Positions 47,139 through 58,187 of a stretch of DNA of 64,000 nt are shown piece by piece. Source of the DNA: Clavulina sp. PMI_390 (Eukaryota > Basidiomycota > Agaricomycetes > Cantharellales > Hydnaceae); assembly GCA_015039315.1 (NCBI GenBank), contig WIDE01000066.1, positions 107,088-171,087 on the forward strand. Direction: 5' to 3'. A program made the position numbers and the translations under genes. How positions within the stretch are numbered: the stretch's first letter is position 1; every line of letters begins with the position of its first letter. A model generated the notes under the pieces. It searched no databases, was not told the DNA's origin, and saw nothing but the letters and a program-made list of their open reading frames with translations.

Positions 47139-48844
47139 ATGGAGTACTATTAGATGAATGAATCTGGGTTAGCCCTCGGGCATTGTCGATACGCACTCTC
47201 ATACCTAATCCTGATGAAATGCGGTTCCTTTTTTTCACCTCCGACGTGGTAGCTCCTCGCTCTCGTCTGTCTCTTTTTCTCTTCCATTATCACTTCATAG
47301 ATACCAGAGAGAAGTGTGTCGTTGCTTCTACCGAGAAATTGCCCTTGTGGGTGCTAGGCTCGGGTGCATTACGTCTGAATCGGATTGCCAAGCCCCATCT
47401 GGGCATTGATGCACCCGCCCACACACGCGGACGATCTCCATTCTGTTGTACCTCGCAGTATTCTCGCTAAGAGGCAGAACAGGCACACATATCCTCGGCT
47501 TGTTTTGGGGACCCTCAGTTTTTGCGCATGTCGCCCGTGCCAAGCCAAGGAGCATGTCGGTAGAACTCTTGTCTCTTCTCGTCTCGCGTCGGGGAATACT
47601 CGACGTCCTCGACCTCGTCGCTCATTATAGGATGAACTTCGGTTGGCAACGAGCATTCGTATTGGTATTGATGAGACGAGGGAGCAACATCCTCCGTCTT
47701 GGCAAGGTGGCAAAAGCCAAGCCTGATGATCATATCACGCCTTCTTTTCTCCTTCCTTCTTTCCTTCGTTCTTTCTTCCTCTTCTGGTGCTCGGTCGTAT
47801 CGCACGGCGAAGGTTCGGTGGTTGGTGAGATATGGAGGCAGAATTTGCGATATTGCGGCGCTCTTTTTTTGCTCTATCTTTTCCTCCGAGATCTATTCTT
47901 ACTTTTAGTGACTCGTCGTTGCAGCACAGTGGAGGTTGTCGATGCGTGATGGCGTTAATAATCGAGTCGTGCCTGAGTTGATAGACATCTGACTGTGTAA
48001 TGCGTGCCTCTGACGGCCTCGGTGCGTTGTCCGATAGCACGAACATATGGGGAACATGGCTATTCCTGTCAAGTCCCCTAGTGGACGCGTGGCTTAATCG
48101 GGACGAGGGCGGGGGCTGAAATTCAATTAGATCCAATTCAATCGGTGCTTTTATATTTGGGCGTGGCGTGCCAAGCCAAAGAGCGGGGTGACAAGAAAAG
48201 AAGTGATGTGAAATAGACATATGTATAGCTCGTGATTGGGTGCCAAGAAACGCCGTAGAGTCAGCGATAAAGGGAAAAAGGGGGGAGTATATCGCCACGG
48301 GCGCTGTGCGCTGCGTACATGATGCTGCGATATGGCGCTATAGCGTATGGGGAACGAGACTGTGGAGCGCATGCGTGTGTTGCTATTTCTGTTCTTGGAT
48401 CTATTCCATAAGAAGGGCTGTGCTTTTTCAGATGGAGAACCGGCGTCTGCTTATGTGAGCAGTGTAAATTTGGAGCCGGCGGCTGCGTCTGCCTCCGCTG
48501 GGCTGGGAGGCGGGACGACGGCTCACGTCTGCCCAGCGCCCTTCGCCAGTGACTATAGGCCGAACTCGCATATTTCTTTTGCTTGGCAGGCTGAGAAGGG
48601 GAGGGATGATCCATGAGGTCTGCTGTTATGTAACAGCATACGTGTAACTGCGGTGAAATGAGTGAGATTTCTGGGCCTGCCAAGTGCCAAGAGCATGATG
48701 CAAGCTTAGCCTGGCGGCGCCAACTCGTCCAAAAAGTTATAATAAGTCGCCCTCGCTCCATTATCTTTTTCCACCTCTTGCCTTCGCTCCCCCCCTAATC
48801 CTCAGCGTCAACCGACTATCTTGAAGCACTGTAAGATCCTAAAC
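47139..48844. other. Intergenic stretch, no supported gene
   Basis: This 1.7-kb region contains several overlapping open frames (for example 47735-48298 minus, 187 codons, and 47446-47949 plus), but codon use and composition look random and no motif is visible. The C/T-rich segment 48750-48840 is the probable leader of the next gene. Confidence 0.4.
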
Positions 48845-50017
48845 CATGTCGAATATGCCAAACGCGATGGAACAGGTGAGCCCACCCCCCTTTCCTCCCT
48901 GGCTATATCGCTGCGCTTTACTAAGCCCCTTGGCATGAAATGAACTGACGCCCATCTCCCTCCTACAGCCTGTTCCACCCAGCGTCCGCGAGATTCTCAC
49001 AGCGTACTCTGCAAAGGGCTCGGATGCTGATCGGGATGTCCTGCTCGCCATTCTGCAGGCCAAAGCCGCCGAGGACCAGGTCCGTATATTTATTCATTCA
49101 TTACCTATTATTCCCATACAACCGTCTAATCTTGGGTCCTTCCCTCCCCGTCTCATCAAACAACGATCATACATGAACGTTGCAATATCCGACCAACCAA
49201 CCAACAGAGAATAACGGCTCTCGCCTCCCTCAATCAGCAATATATTGTCCTGCAGCGCCAAGCCCTTGAAGCCACCACTATCGCGCTGCAACACCAGCAC
49301 CTCACTGCCGCGGCGAAGCCTTCCCGCTCCTCCACCGCTACCTCTGCTTCCTCCTCCCCGCTCACACACTCATCACATGCACTCTCGCCCCGAACGGCGG
49401 CCTTCCCGCCCTCGCCGTACTCACTAGCAAGTGCCCGCCCTCAGAGCTCGGGATCAGGATCGGGCCGATCGCCTTCCCCTTCGGCATCCATCGCATCCAC
49501 CTCCATCACCGCTGCACATAAGCGAAAGCATCGTGAAGAAGACGAGCTCGCTTCGTCTGATCGTAATGGGAACCGTGGGGTTGCTGATCGTGACCATCAT
49601 GCTCCAGTGCGATATCAGCGCAGGCGCAGTGGCGAGCAGCAGCAAGTACAGCCTGGCAAGCTCTCGCGCGTAGTACCCCCTCGTGCTCCTGCGCAATCGC
49701 AACCACAGTCCCTTGGGCAAGCATCAGTGCAGCTCCCTGCTATTACTACTCTCCCACTCTCGCCTTCTTCATCCACCTCGTCGTCAAATCGACCACGAGC
49801 TCCGAGCGTGACGATGAGGGACGAGGAAGAGGAGCGTAAGCCCACTGTCCTGCCTCCTTCGCCTGGTAGCTCCAACGGTGCACGAAGGGACAGGCGCATG
49901 GATATCAGCTCTGTACTCTCCACAAGCTCATCGAGCCCACCTCCCCCCCGGATGATCATGACTGGGCCTCCCATTTCTGCGTTACGAGGCGGCAGCGATA
50001 GGGATGATGATGAATAG
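48845..50017 (+). CDS. Ser/Pro-rich protein of unknown function
   Basis: Exons 48845-48874 (30 nt), 48969-49079 and 49208-50017 splice in phase 0 into 316 residues. The N-terminal ~70 residues look folded and helical: VPPSVREILTAYSAKGSDAD, VLLAILQAKAAEDQRI and LNQQYIVLQRQALEATT, with heptad-like spacing suggesting a coiled coil. The remainder is low-complexity Ser/Pro/Gln with basic patches (AHKRKHREED, RRRSGEQQQ), as in many fungal nuclear regulators. It ends GGSDRDDDE. I recognise no DNA-binding motif. The 30-nt first coding exon is supported by the good Kozak context and frame continuity only. Confidence 0.65.
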
Positions 50018-51986
50018 ATTAGTTGCTTGGCACCGTTTCTCGTTCTCCCGCTTGATCTTGTGTTATTCGTACATCAGCATCAGCGCCAGTGTCAGCGCCA
50101 AATGCTTTATTCATACACGTCTCTATCCCATGTTTTTTTCTTTCCCTCGCCAAGACTTGTGAAATACAAAATTGCTCCGATTGACGCTTGGCTTTCATCC
50201 CACTTGACCAATCGACCTATTACACATGATTCACCGAATCACGGCGCCCGAGTTCTGGGCCGAGACGACATGATTAATCATACATCACGGAGATGATGCG
50301 AAGCGACAACATCCCGTGCGAGTGAGTGTGTACGTACGTACGGACCGACGGATATGCTTGGAACTTGGGCTTGGCTTGGGGTTTTGGTTTTTTTGGCTTT
50401 GGCTTGGCGGTGACGAATGATGGTTGGGATTCTTTTGCACATGCAATTCATCTCATCTACCCACCCCCACTCAGGTAGCTCAATTTGGGCGCCCTTCCGT
50501 CCGTCCGTGTGGTAGGGTGTGGTGCATCATTGTTCTCTCTGATACCGAGATACCGGCGCTTTTTCGTTGTTCCTTCTCCGTTGTTCATTCGTGACTGGTC
50601 TTCTCTTCCCTCATCTTCTCTTCTTGTCTTGGGTTCGTGCTTGGGTCTTCTTGGACAATTGCTAGTGCGGTTTTGTGTAGGTAGAGTAGTGATGCATGTG
50701 TGCTCATCATTGTAGATAGCTCACGCTTGGTCGCCTAATGCGCTTATCGATATCAAGAGCTACATCCAACACCGTTCTTTCGCGCGAGTCTAACATGTCT
50801 TAATTGGTGCTAGCAAAACAACGAGCGAAGTTCAATGGACGTCAACGAGAGAGCAGGTCAGCCCATTGTGATTGACGAGGGTAAGGGCTATATTGAATCA
50901 ATCAATCCATGTGTTGAGATCGCGTCCATGGGCTTGGCAGGCCTTTGAACCTAAGCAAGGGGTGCCTCAGATATCGGGCGGGCAGCGCCATGCCCCAAGA
51001 ACCCTGAACTGCTCAATATGAGTCGTGTACCATACCTCCAATGGTCTGACGAGCTTGGTAGACACTGTGAGTAAGTAACTCGAATCGGCGGCAGCAGCGT
51101 TGCGATCAGGTACATATCAGTGTGAGGTGATCGAAAAATTGCTACACATTTGGTGGGGAGTCACTGACGGCAGACTTACTAAAACACCTTTAATATCTCG
51201 ACAGCGTGGTGCGAGAGGCTTTCAGTGTTTCGGAAAGCTTGTAAGATGGGTGAGGCATCACGAACGCTCTGCTCGGTCTTCCTGAATCGCTACTCCATAC
51301 ACATCTAGCCAAGGCTCGACGAGAGCCCGGGTTTCAGCAATCTCGCTCCTAGTATTTGAGGCTGGGATCTGCGGGACAACGTCGATCGCGTTGTCAGCCC
51401 CTCAGCCCCTCTGGGCAATCACCATGTTTGACCTGCTCGACAGAGTGAGATATGACTTTGTGTCGGTCCAGGTGCAACTGGCACCGTAGCGAGGCGCCTC
51501 TGTCGTCCGAATTAGAGGCCTGGATTGTAAGTAGAGGGTTCAAAGCAATATCACCATCGCGCATCGTCATTCTATGAAATCTCGCAAGAGGCACCATTCT
51601 TGGACAACGGGCTCCGAAATCTACGTCTTCGAAATCTGTAGGGAGAGAGTGGTAACTTCCCTGTCAGTGGTTCTGACCCTAAGGATGGCACAGACGGAGT
51701 CCATCGTGCTCGGATAAGATGGACCAGGAATCTAGACTTGCTCGCCGCAAGCTGGTTGCATAGAGGTCGATAGTGTTGTGTTGGGAACATGTCTTGCTGC
51801 GTAGATCATTAGGGAATTCATTTAGTCCTGGAGACCACCAGCAGACTGGGGAACATAATGCATCCTAATGGATTATCAAAACGGTCGCAATATAATTGTT
51901 GGGCTCCCTAATCTATCGATCGCACTGTATAGAACCTTGTGTATCCCCTTCTCGTACAAGAGAGCACACGACTAGCATGATTAAAA
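50018..51986. other. Long intergenic stretch, no supported gene
   Basis: About 2 kb between the Ser/Pro-rich gene and the F-box pair. A GTAC-repeat (50331-50342) and a GGCTTGG-rich run (50367-50410) mark simple sequence. Short frames at 51100-51285 plus and 51394-51790 minus have no recognisable content, although the latter might be decayed coding sequence. Confidence 0.4.
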
Positions 51987-53687
51987 TTAGTAGAACAAGG
52001 ATCGTTTTGACTCCCGCTCACTCTGCTGATCGCTAACGACCGCAAACGTTTCTACTTGACCCGGATACCACTGGTCAAACGGTTCGGCAAGCGCCCAACA
52101 CAGCTGTAGCGAAGTCAAGCGGCATCCCAGACCGCGGCGATTATCCGCTGGACCCGTGGTTGCTTCGGATCGCAAGGATAAGTGAGGTGCAAGGATGCTC
52201 TTGAGTGTTTTTGCGGCATCTGTCGATATGCCTGTATCGTGAGCAGGCATGTCATCGAGTAGGTCTCGAGGGGCTTGTTCATCCCCTTCATCCTCTTCAT
52301 CCTCTTCGTCTTCTTCATCCTCTTTGTCTTCGTCGTCTTCTTCATCTTCATCTTCTTCATCCTCTTCGTCTTCCTCCTCTTCGTCGTCATCCTCTTCATC
52401 ATCATCCCCTTCGTCGTCATCCTCTTCCTCGTCATCCTCTTCGTCTTCCTCCTCCTCTTCATCCTCTTTGCCTGATGGAAAGGCGATGAGGACAAGTGAT
52501 CGGAGGGAGTTCGCAAGCGAAAGAAGACCTGATTCCTCAGCTTCGGGGAGAAGTATCTGGAGGAGAGACTGAGCATCGCTGTCCACAAGCATCAGACTTT
52601 CGAGCTTTGATTGACGTTTGACCTATTTTACCATAAAGATGCTGTAAGCGAGGGGTTCGAATGGGTGTGCTCTAGCAACGGCGGGTTCTGCAGCCTCGGT
52701 CGAACGAATAGAACCCCGTACCATTTGTTTAATCTGAAGCGTCGGCGGCTCGTGCCATAACTGCGTCTCCCTCCTGATTGTTATTGAACGAAGTTCAGGA
52801 GCGATAATATATGTCCCGATTGTTTCAGGTAATCCTTGATAGCACCAGTTGAGCTCGATCGATTCAAGCACAGGAAATTCCACTGCTGTCCACTCATCGG
52901 CGATGATGGGGGTGAGAGGGACCCCTTGCAGTACTAAACGCCGGAGTTTAGGCATGGGCAAGTTTTCGATCGTCCTGTAAAATGAGGCAGAGAAGAATCC
53001 ACGGGTGACGGTGAACTGGAACTCTTCAACGAGACTCGAGGGGTGGGGTTCACAGAATTCCCCCACGCTCACAGTCGTGAGGTGAAGGCATCGGGAGCGC
53101 AGTAGGAGGGGTTTTGGGCTGATGTTTTTATTGTTGATGTCTTCCCGGTGCGAGTCGTCAATTGTCAGCTTCTGCAGGTTCAATTCCTCTAACGCTTCGT
53201 GCTCGGCAGATAAGGTTTCAAAATCAGCTGACGAGAGAATGGTAAGGGTAGACATTTTGCCAGCGAATAGTGGCAAGATGTGAATTTTGAACTGTTTTTT
53301 AGTGGTTGAGAGCAAACGCTCGTGGATGGAACGGGCAAAAACCACGAGGATTAGTCCTCTGTGACCAGAGCGATTGGCGAATATTGGTATGAGCGGGATG
53401 TTGGAGGGAAGAAAGATCGGAAGGAATCGCCACAATATTGTGCAGTCGATTGCTACAGTCCGCCAGCGAGCGCAAACACGGCTTAGCCTAATCGCCACGG
53501 GGGACTGCAGATCAAGCTGTTGGACAGCGAGTTCGAAGATAATAACGAGTATCTCATCAGGGAGCACGGAGATGGATTTGCCATGGCTGTTGTGAGTCCC
53601 TTTGACGGTTTGCGTCGGCATCATAGAAGCGCTCAGTGTGATTTCGGTTTTGTTTGGTGCGGTGGGGTTCCTGCTCGAGACAAACAT
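51987..53687 (-). CDS. F-box protein (fourth paralog) with a long acidic tract
   Basis: Exons 52722 upward and 51987-52622 join in phase 0. The F-box is ISVLPDEILVIIFELA, then IRLSRVCARWRTVAIDCTILW, with LIPIFANRSGHRGLIL and LPMPKLRRLVLQGVPL in the Leu-rich part. The second exon contains a run of about 75 Asp/Glu with few other residues (around 52245-52475) before the family tail DQWYPGQVETFAVV. The start is uncertain: the open frame reaches an ATG at 53900, but that would overlap the next gene's end; ATGs at 53687 and 53624 are more plausible, giving about 512-533 residues. Skp1 binding is expected; the acidic tract may bind basic proteins or be a neutral repeat expansion. Confidence 0.8.
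52245..52475. repeat. Imperfect GAN/TCN triplet tract
   Basis: About 230 bp of nearly pure TCT/TCC/TCG/TCA triplets on the plus strand, coding for Asp/Glu on the minus strand. The other four F-box paralogs have no comparable tract, so it arose by local expansion. Length variation between strains is likely. Confidence 0.85.
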
Positions 53688-53859
53688 TGGCACATCAAAA
53701 TGGGATCGTTCGAATGCAAAATCTGAAAGGTTTCGTTTCTGAATGACATGTCTTATGACCATTGGGTTTAGTGGCCAAGAATCATAAAGGCACGTAACTA
53801 ATACATGGCTAAGTACCGGACTGCGCAGACGAGGAGACACCAGGTATCCACGAAAGTCG

Positions 53860-55330
53860 TCATAAATTGCGCATCCGGCTGAGCAACTTATGGCTCCCAC
53901 AGTTCTTGAGAAGTCTAAAATTTTGTATTCTAGAGTGATACCATGCTTCGAAGGGTCCGGTAAGTCCGTCGGACAGTGTAAGCGATGTCAACTGGCACAT
54001 TGAGTTCTTGTGGCTGCATTCTACAGTCGACGAAGAGAAGGAAGCTGAAGGCGCCGTTAAGCTTGACTGCGCTAGGGATATATGGGACCCCAGGAGATCT
54101 TTAAGGACTTGGGGTGGATCGGAGGGAGTGACGCTCGTGCCCGAGATGGGGATGTCATCAGGGGATCTAGGGATTTGCCCGGGATGCCACAAGTTGTCGT
54201 CACCGAAAGGAGGGGCAATAAGCACCAAAGAGCAAAGAGATTGCGGCGCCAGTGAGAGAAGTTCTGGCAGAAAGCCTTCGGGACGGAGTACGTGGAGAAG
54301 ATTCTCGATGCTCGTGTCAACGAGCTCAAGATATTCTAATTTGGCAAGGTGCCTCATCTATTATACAATCACACAAGGCAAGTATAAGCATAGATATGAG
54401 AGACATGAATCAGTGTCAGTGATAAGTGGAGTGCGGCATACCGCCTGTTTGATCGAGGACCCTTGAAAACGCCTGTTGACGAAGTGTTTCTCTCATGATC
54501 GTGAGGGATAGAAGATTCACGGCATGAATCACTGTCCCAATGAATCGGGGAAATATAACATCGCAGCGAATCAACTTGAGGGATTCCAGGAACGGATAAT
54601 TGTACGCCTCCCGGTAAGGTGGAGAGCCACACGCTTCGGGCCCATGGAAGGCCAAGTGGCGAAGTTCAGGCATGGGCAAGTTCTTTAATGTGTCCCACAT
54701 CTCGCAGTAGTTCTGGCGCTTGGTGTGGTACTCGAAATGTTCAACGATATCAAGTGGGTGGGGGTTGCGGTGTTTTCGCAGGAAGACATTTCTGAGCTCT
54801 ACCCATCGAGCGCGTAACAGTAGAGGGGATGGATTAATGAAGGCATCGTCCATATAATCCAGAGGATTGATAATGAGGGTGTTTAGATCTAATCGCTTCA
54901 GTGCCTTATCTCCCACAGATGTGGCATTGAATGCCTCAGGTGACGAGAAGTACAAGTCAGATATATTTGCAGCTGATGACGGCAAAATCTTGACTTTGAT
55001 GCTAGGGACGTTGCTTCTTTGCCTGATGCCCGTGCGTTTGTGCCTGCCAATTTCTTCGTTGAACCATAAGGTCAGCCGTCGATGACGACAACGCTCGGCG
55101 AAGACTCGTATGAGAGGTATCGCGGAGGGAGAAACGGCCAGGTCGGTCCAGAAACTGGAGCAATCGATGGCAACAGCTCGCCACTGGGCGCAAACATGAC
55201 TGACAATCATGGGTGCAGCCCACGGAGAATAAGACTCGTTATCGGCCGCAAACTTGAATATGGCGAGAAGGATGTCATCGGGGAGAACGAGAGACATCTT
55301 CTGGAATTCGGTAGAGGGTTGCTCGCTCAT
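53860..55330 (-). CDS. F-box protein (fifth paralog), splice frame uncertain
   Basis: The main exon runs from 55330 to about 54450 and the tail exon from 54357 to 53860. The start is MSEQPSTEFQKMSLVLPDDI, then LLAIFKFAADNE and IVSHVCAQWRAVAIDCSSFW form the F-box. LIRVFAERCRHRRLTLWF and LPMPELRHLAFHG are family blocks, and the tail exon has AKLEYLELVDTS and EAWYHSRIQNFRLL. The best donor (GTATGC near 54440) would enter the tail exon out of frame; an in-frame join needs a weak GTCCTC donor. Either an unusual site is used or a one-base change has damaged this copy. It is the closest relative of the downstream gene at 51987. Confidence 0.7.
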
Positions 55331-58187
55331 TCCTTAATCGCTGAATCGGGGTAACGCTGGATAGTCAATCGGGTTTCAGCGGGGGCGTCTTTGGAGAGGC
55401 TATGTGGGTCAATCGCTTGAGTTGTCGTCGGGGACGCGAGGCATCGGGACAAACATACCCATGTTGGTGGCTGCCAATTGTAGGCAGCACGAGCAGCCAC
55501 AGAAAAGAATCTAATTAACCCCACCCATGGCGAGCTTGGCCTTAGCAATTATTAATTGGGTGTAGTACAATGGATACACGTGAACGAGTGCTGATAAGGG
55601 GATTGGAGGCCTCAGTACACGGCCAATTCTATTACTCTACCATCTTTGAAGAATACGAACAAGTATGGGAGAGTTTTGGCTATTCGCGACCTGGTTCGCG
55701 TCGCGTAGCGATGAGGAGGTGGACCGGCCAAGCCCCGCTCGTTCCTGGGCACTCCTGTTGCGATAGTGTAGTGTGTACTGAGGCGATTGCACACACGACT
55801 CCTCCTATCCACGCGTGTAATAGGCCTTTCGTCAAATGGATGACAAACGTGGTCGGTCGGTTGCTATGCGAAAAAGTTTTGGCGCTTCTTTCCCCGCACT
55901 GGCGCCCATTGAGGCTGCGGCGTCGTTCGGGAGCGACGAGACGACGACGAGCGATGGAAGGGAATATCGAAAAGAAAGTATTAGTATATCCGGGACGAGG
56001 GGTCCGCCCGGATCTTGGAGGCAGTTCACGTTGTTGCCATCATCATCAGGTGCTCCCCCTGAGAAATGAAGCCCCAATTGTTCCAACAAGCGAGAGAGCG
56101 GACTGAGTTGGTGGTGCGTGTGTGTGAGCAAAGGGAGAAGGGGGGAGATTCTCGTCCGAATAGATAAATGTTGGTGATAAATAGTCGGTTGGTGGCATGC
56201 AGTGCAATTAAGAGAAAAAAGGAAATATCTCCGTGCGCGTGGGTCATTTTCTGAATCATTATGGAATTCTGATTCGTGTTGGGAGGCACAAGGTATTCTA
56301 GACTCCGCTGGGCGTTTGATTACACGAATGGGCGTCTGAGCGTCTCAAATCAAGCAAAGAGGCGAGAAAGGCAGGCAAAGCCGTGTCATGCCCGGCGGGA
56401 GATCAGGATGTGTAATGCGAGTTTAGTACTATAATCGTTGGGGATCGCTTCAGCTGCCAGCTGGCAGTTTCACTGAAACGTTTCAGCTTGCAAAAAAGAA
56501 AAAAAAAGCGAAAGGCTGCGACCCTGGCCGACGAGGGTTCGGATGTCGGTTAGAAAAAGTTCTTGCGGGTGATGTCATGTCAGCAGAGAGAGAGGGTCGA
56601 TAAATGACTCATTGCGTCACATCCAATGAGCCGCGCGATTGTTGGACAGCCTGCCACGTGCAAGCAAACATTGCTCAGGGTCTGACGTCAACACGAGGAT
56701 ATTTCAGAGAGCGAGTTGGAAAAAAAAAAAGCTGAGACTCGTTCACAAAGGCAGGTTAGACGCCGAGGGGGAAATACGGAGAACCGCTGATACGGGTTAG
56801 GAGTAATAATTATCATTTCCCAGCACTCATATGATGATCAAGAACGGCGACCGAACAGGCGTGACCTTGCTTATTTCTTTGGCAGCCAAACAAGAGTAAA
56901 GTGTTGGACGCGCGACCGGAGAGACACTTCACCTGCTGCTCACCGCCATCTGCCGGGTGTTTTGGAGGCATACAGCGAGCTCGAAGACATCAACGACGCC
57001 CCTGGACGTTATCGGACTCATCGGAACAGCCTTGTGTCGCGTCAAGTGTCGTGCATCTGGCTCTCCATCGTGAAGAGCGTGCTTGAGATCGTCCAACCAA
57101 CGAATGTATGTCCACTCACAATTCAGTTATGCTCCGTAATACCCCCTGGCGGCACTGACCCCCCGTATTTGGCTGTTTCGTTGCGCGCTTGCTCTCTCTG
57201 CGCCCAATCTCCATCATTCGACTTCTTCCTCCGACGGACTGACAACGACGACGACGGTTGCAAAAACGCACACGCAACTACCCCCACCAACAAACGACTC
57301 TGTTTCTCGACGATAAAAAAACGTCTCAATCAACCTTCCAGGCACGGCCCCCTCTGTCGCAGCACGCTCTCTCTTATCCATCTCACGACAGCGGCCATTC
57401 TGCTCTCCTGGAGCTGTTAGGTGAGCTTGTCTTGGCCTTCCCCTCACGCCGCCCCAGCGCACCCCCAGGCCGCGATTGGTTGGATGCCGATCCGCTCAAG
57501 AACTATCTCTTAATTGACGATCCCGCTCTGATTTCTTGGGACATCTGCCTCTCATCCGCTTTGGCCCATCCATCTTCTGTTCAACTGCTTGATTGGCTTC
57601 AGGTTCGCGGTTCAAAGGTACAGTCGCTTTCTTCCCATGTCAGGAGATAATTGAACATGTATTGAAAAAACCTCTCGCCCTGCCTCGTGTCTGTGATGCA
57701 CGCACCCGCTTTCTCTCCGACTCTCTCCCATCATTGCCCAACATTTTGCTGGCAACCACTCCGTCCTCGACGTGTTTTTACTCGCTCTCGACGTTGCTTC
57801 TGGACCGTCTCTCAACATCAACGTGCATCACCCCGCATTGCTCGGCACGTCATCATACCACCTGCCCCTTATTCGCCGGTCCAACATTTGCTTGTCAACC
57901 GCGCGCACCCTCAACGCCACTCCCCCCCAAAACAAACCTGCTCGAAACAAACGACGTCGATTTCATCATCGACCCCGACCACGCCGGTACACAGACGAAT
58001 CCCCCTCTTTATATCTGGCTGGTTCCTCTTTCTTCTCTTCTCTTTCTTCATCTCCTTCAAGTAAACAGCATACGGCTCGACACGACCATTCAACAGTGTG
58101 ATTTGAGAACCACCCACTTAACTCACATCTCTACGAAAAAAGTCACGTCAGCGAAGCGATAGATAGCGCGCCTAGTGATTCAACACC
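55331..58187. promoter_or_regulatory. Long upstream region of CDC25 with palindromes, E-box and CRE
   Basis: Almost 2.9 kb separate the fifth F-box start from the CDC25 ATG. Perfect 14-bp palindromes occur at 56454-56467 (CTGCCAGCTGGCAG) and 56473-56486 (CTGAAACGTTTCAG), five bases apart. CACGTG lies at 56655-56660 and TGACGTCA at 56693-56700. From about 57100 the plus strand is strongly pyrimidine-rich, typical of a long fungal 5' UTR. Open frames at 57258-57650 and 57593-58162 look like leader sequence. The region therefore probably contains the CDC25 promoter and a leader of several hundred bases. Confidence 0.55.
55836..56069 (+). CDS. Possible small hypothetical protein
   Basis: A 77-codon open frame (MDDKRGRSVAMRKSFGASFP to SSSGAPPEK) has a reasonable start context (GTCAAATGG) and a balanced, Ser/Gly/Pro-rich composition. 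No domain is recognised and no homologous copy exists in the window, so it may be a chance frame. It is listed because nothing else explains the stretch. Confidence 0.22.
   Translation: MDDKRGRSVAMRKSFGASFPALAPIEAAASFGSDETTTSDGREYRKESISISGTRGPPGSWRQFTLLPSSSGAPPEK

Noticed and set aside
52249..52572. Plus-strand poly-serine open frame
   Set aside because: It is the complement of the acidic tract of the minus-strand F-box gene, which has homology and a splice structure.
57258..57650. Plus-strand frame upstream of CDC25 as a separate gene
   Set aside because: It lies in the pyrimidine-rich presumed leader, lacks recognisable features, and composition alone can explain it.
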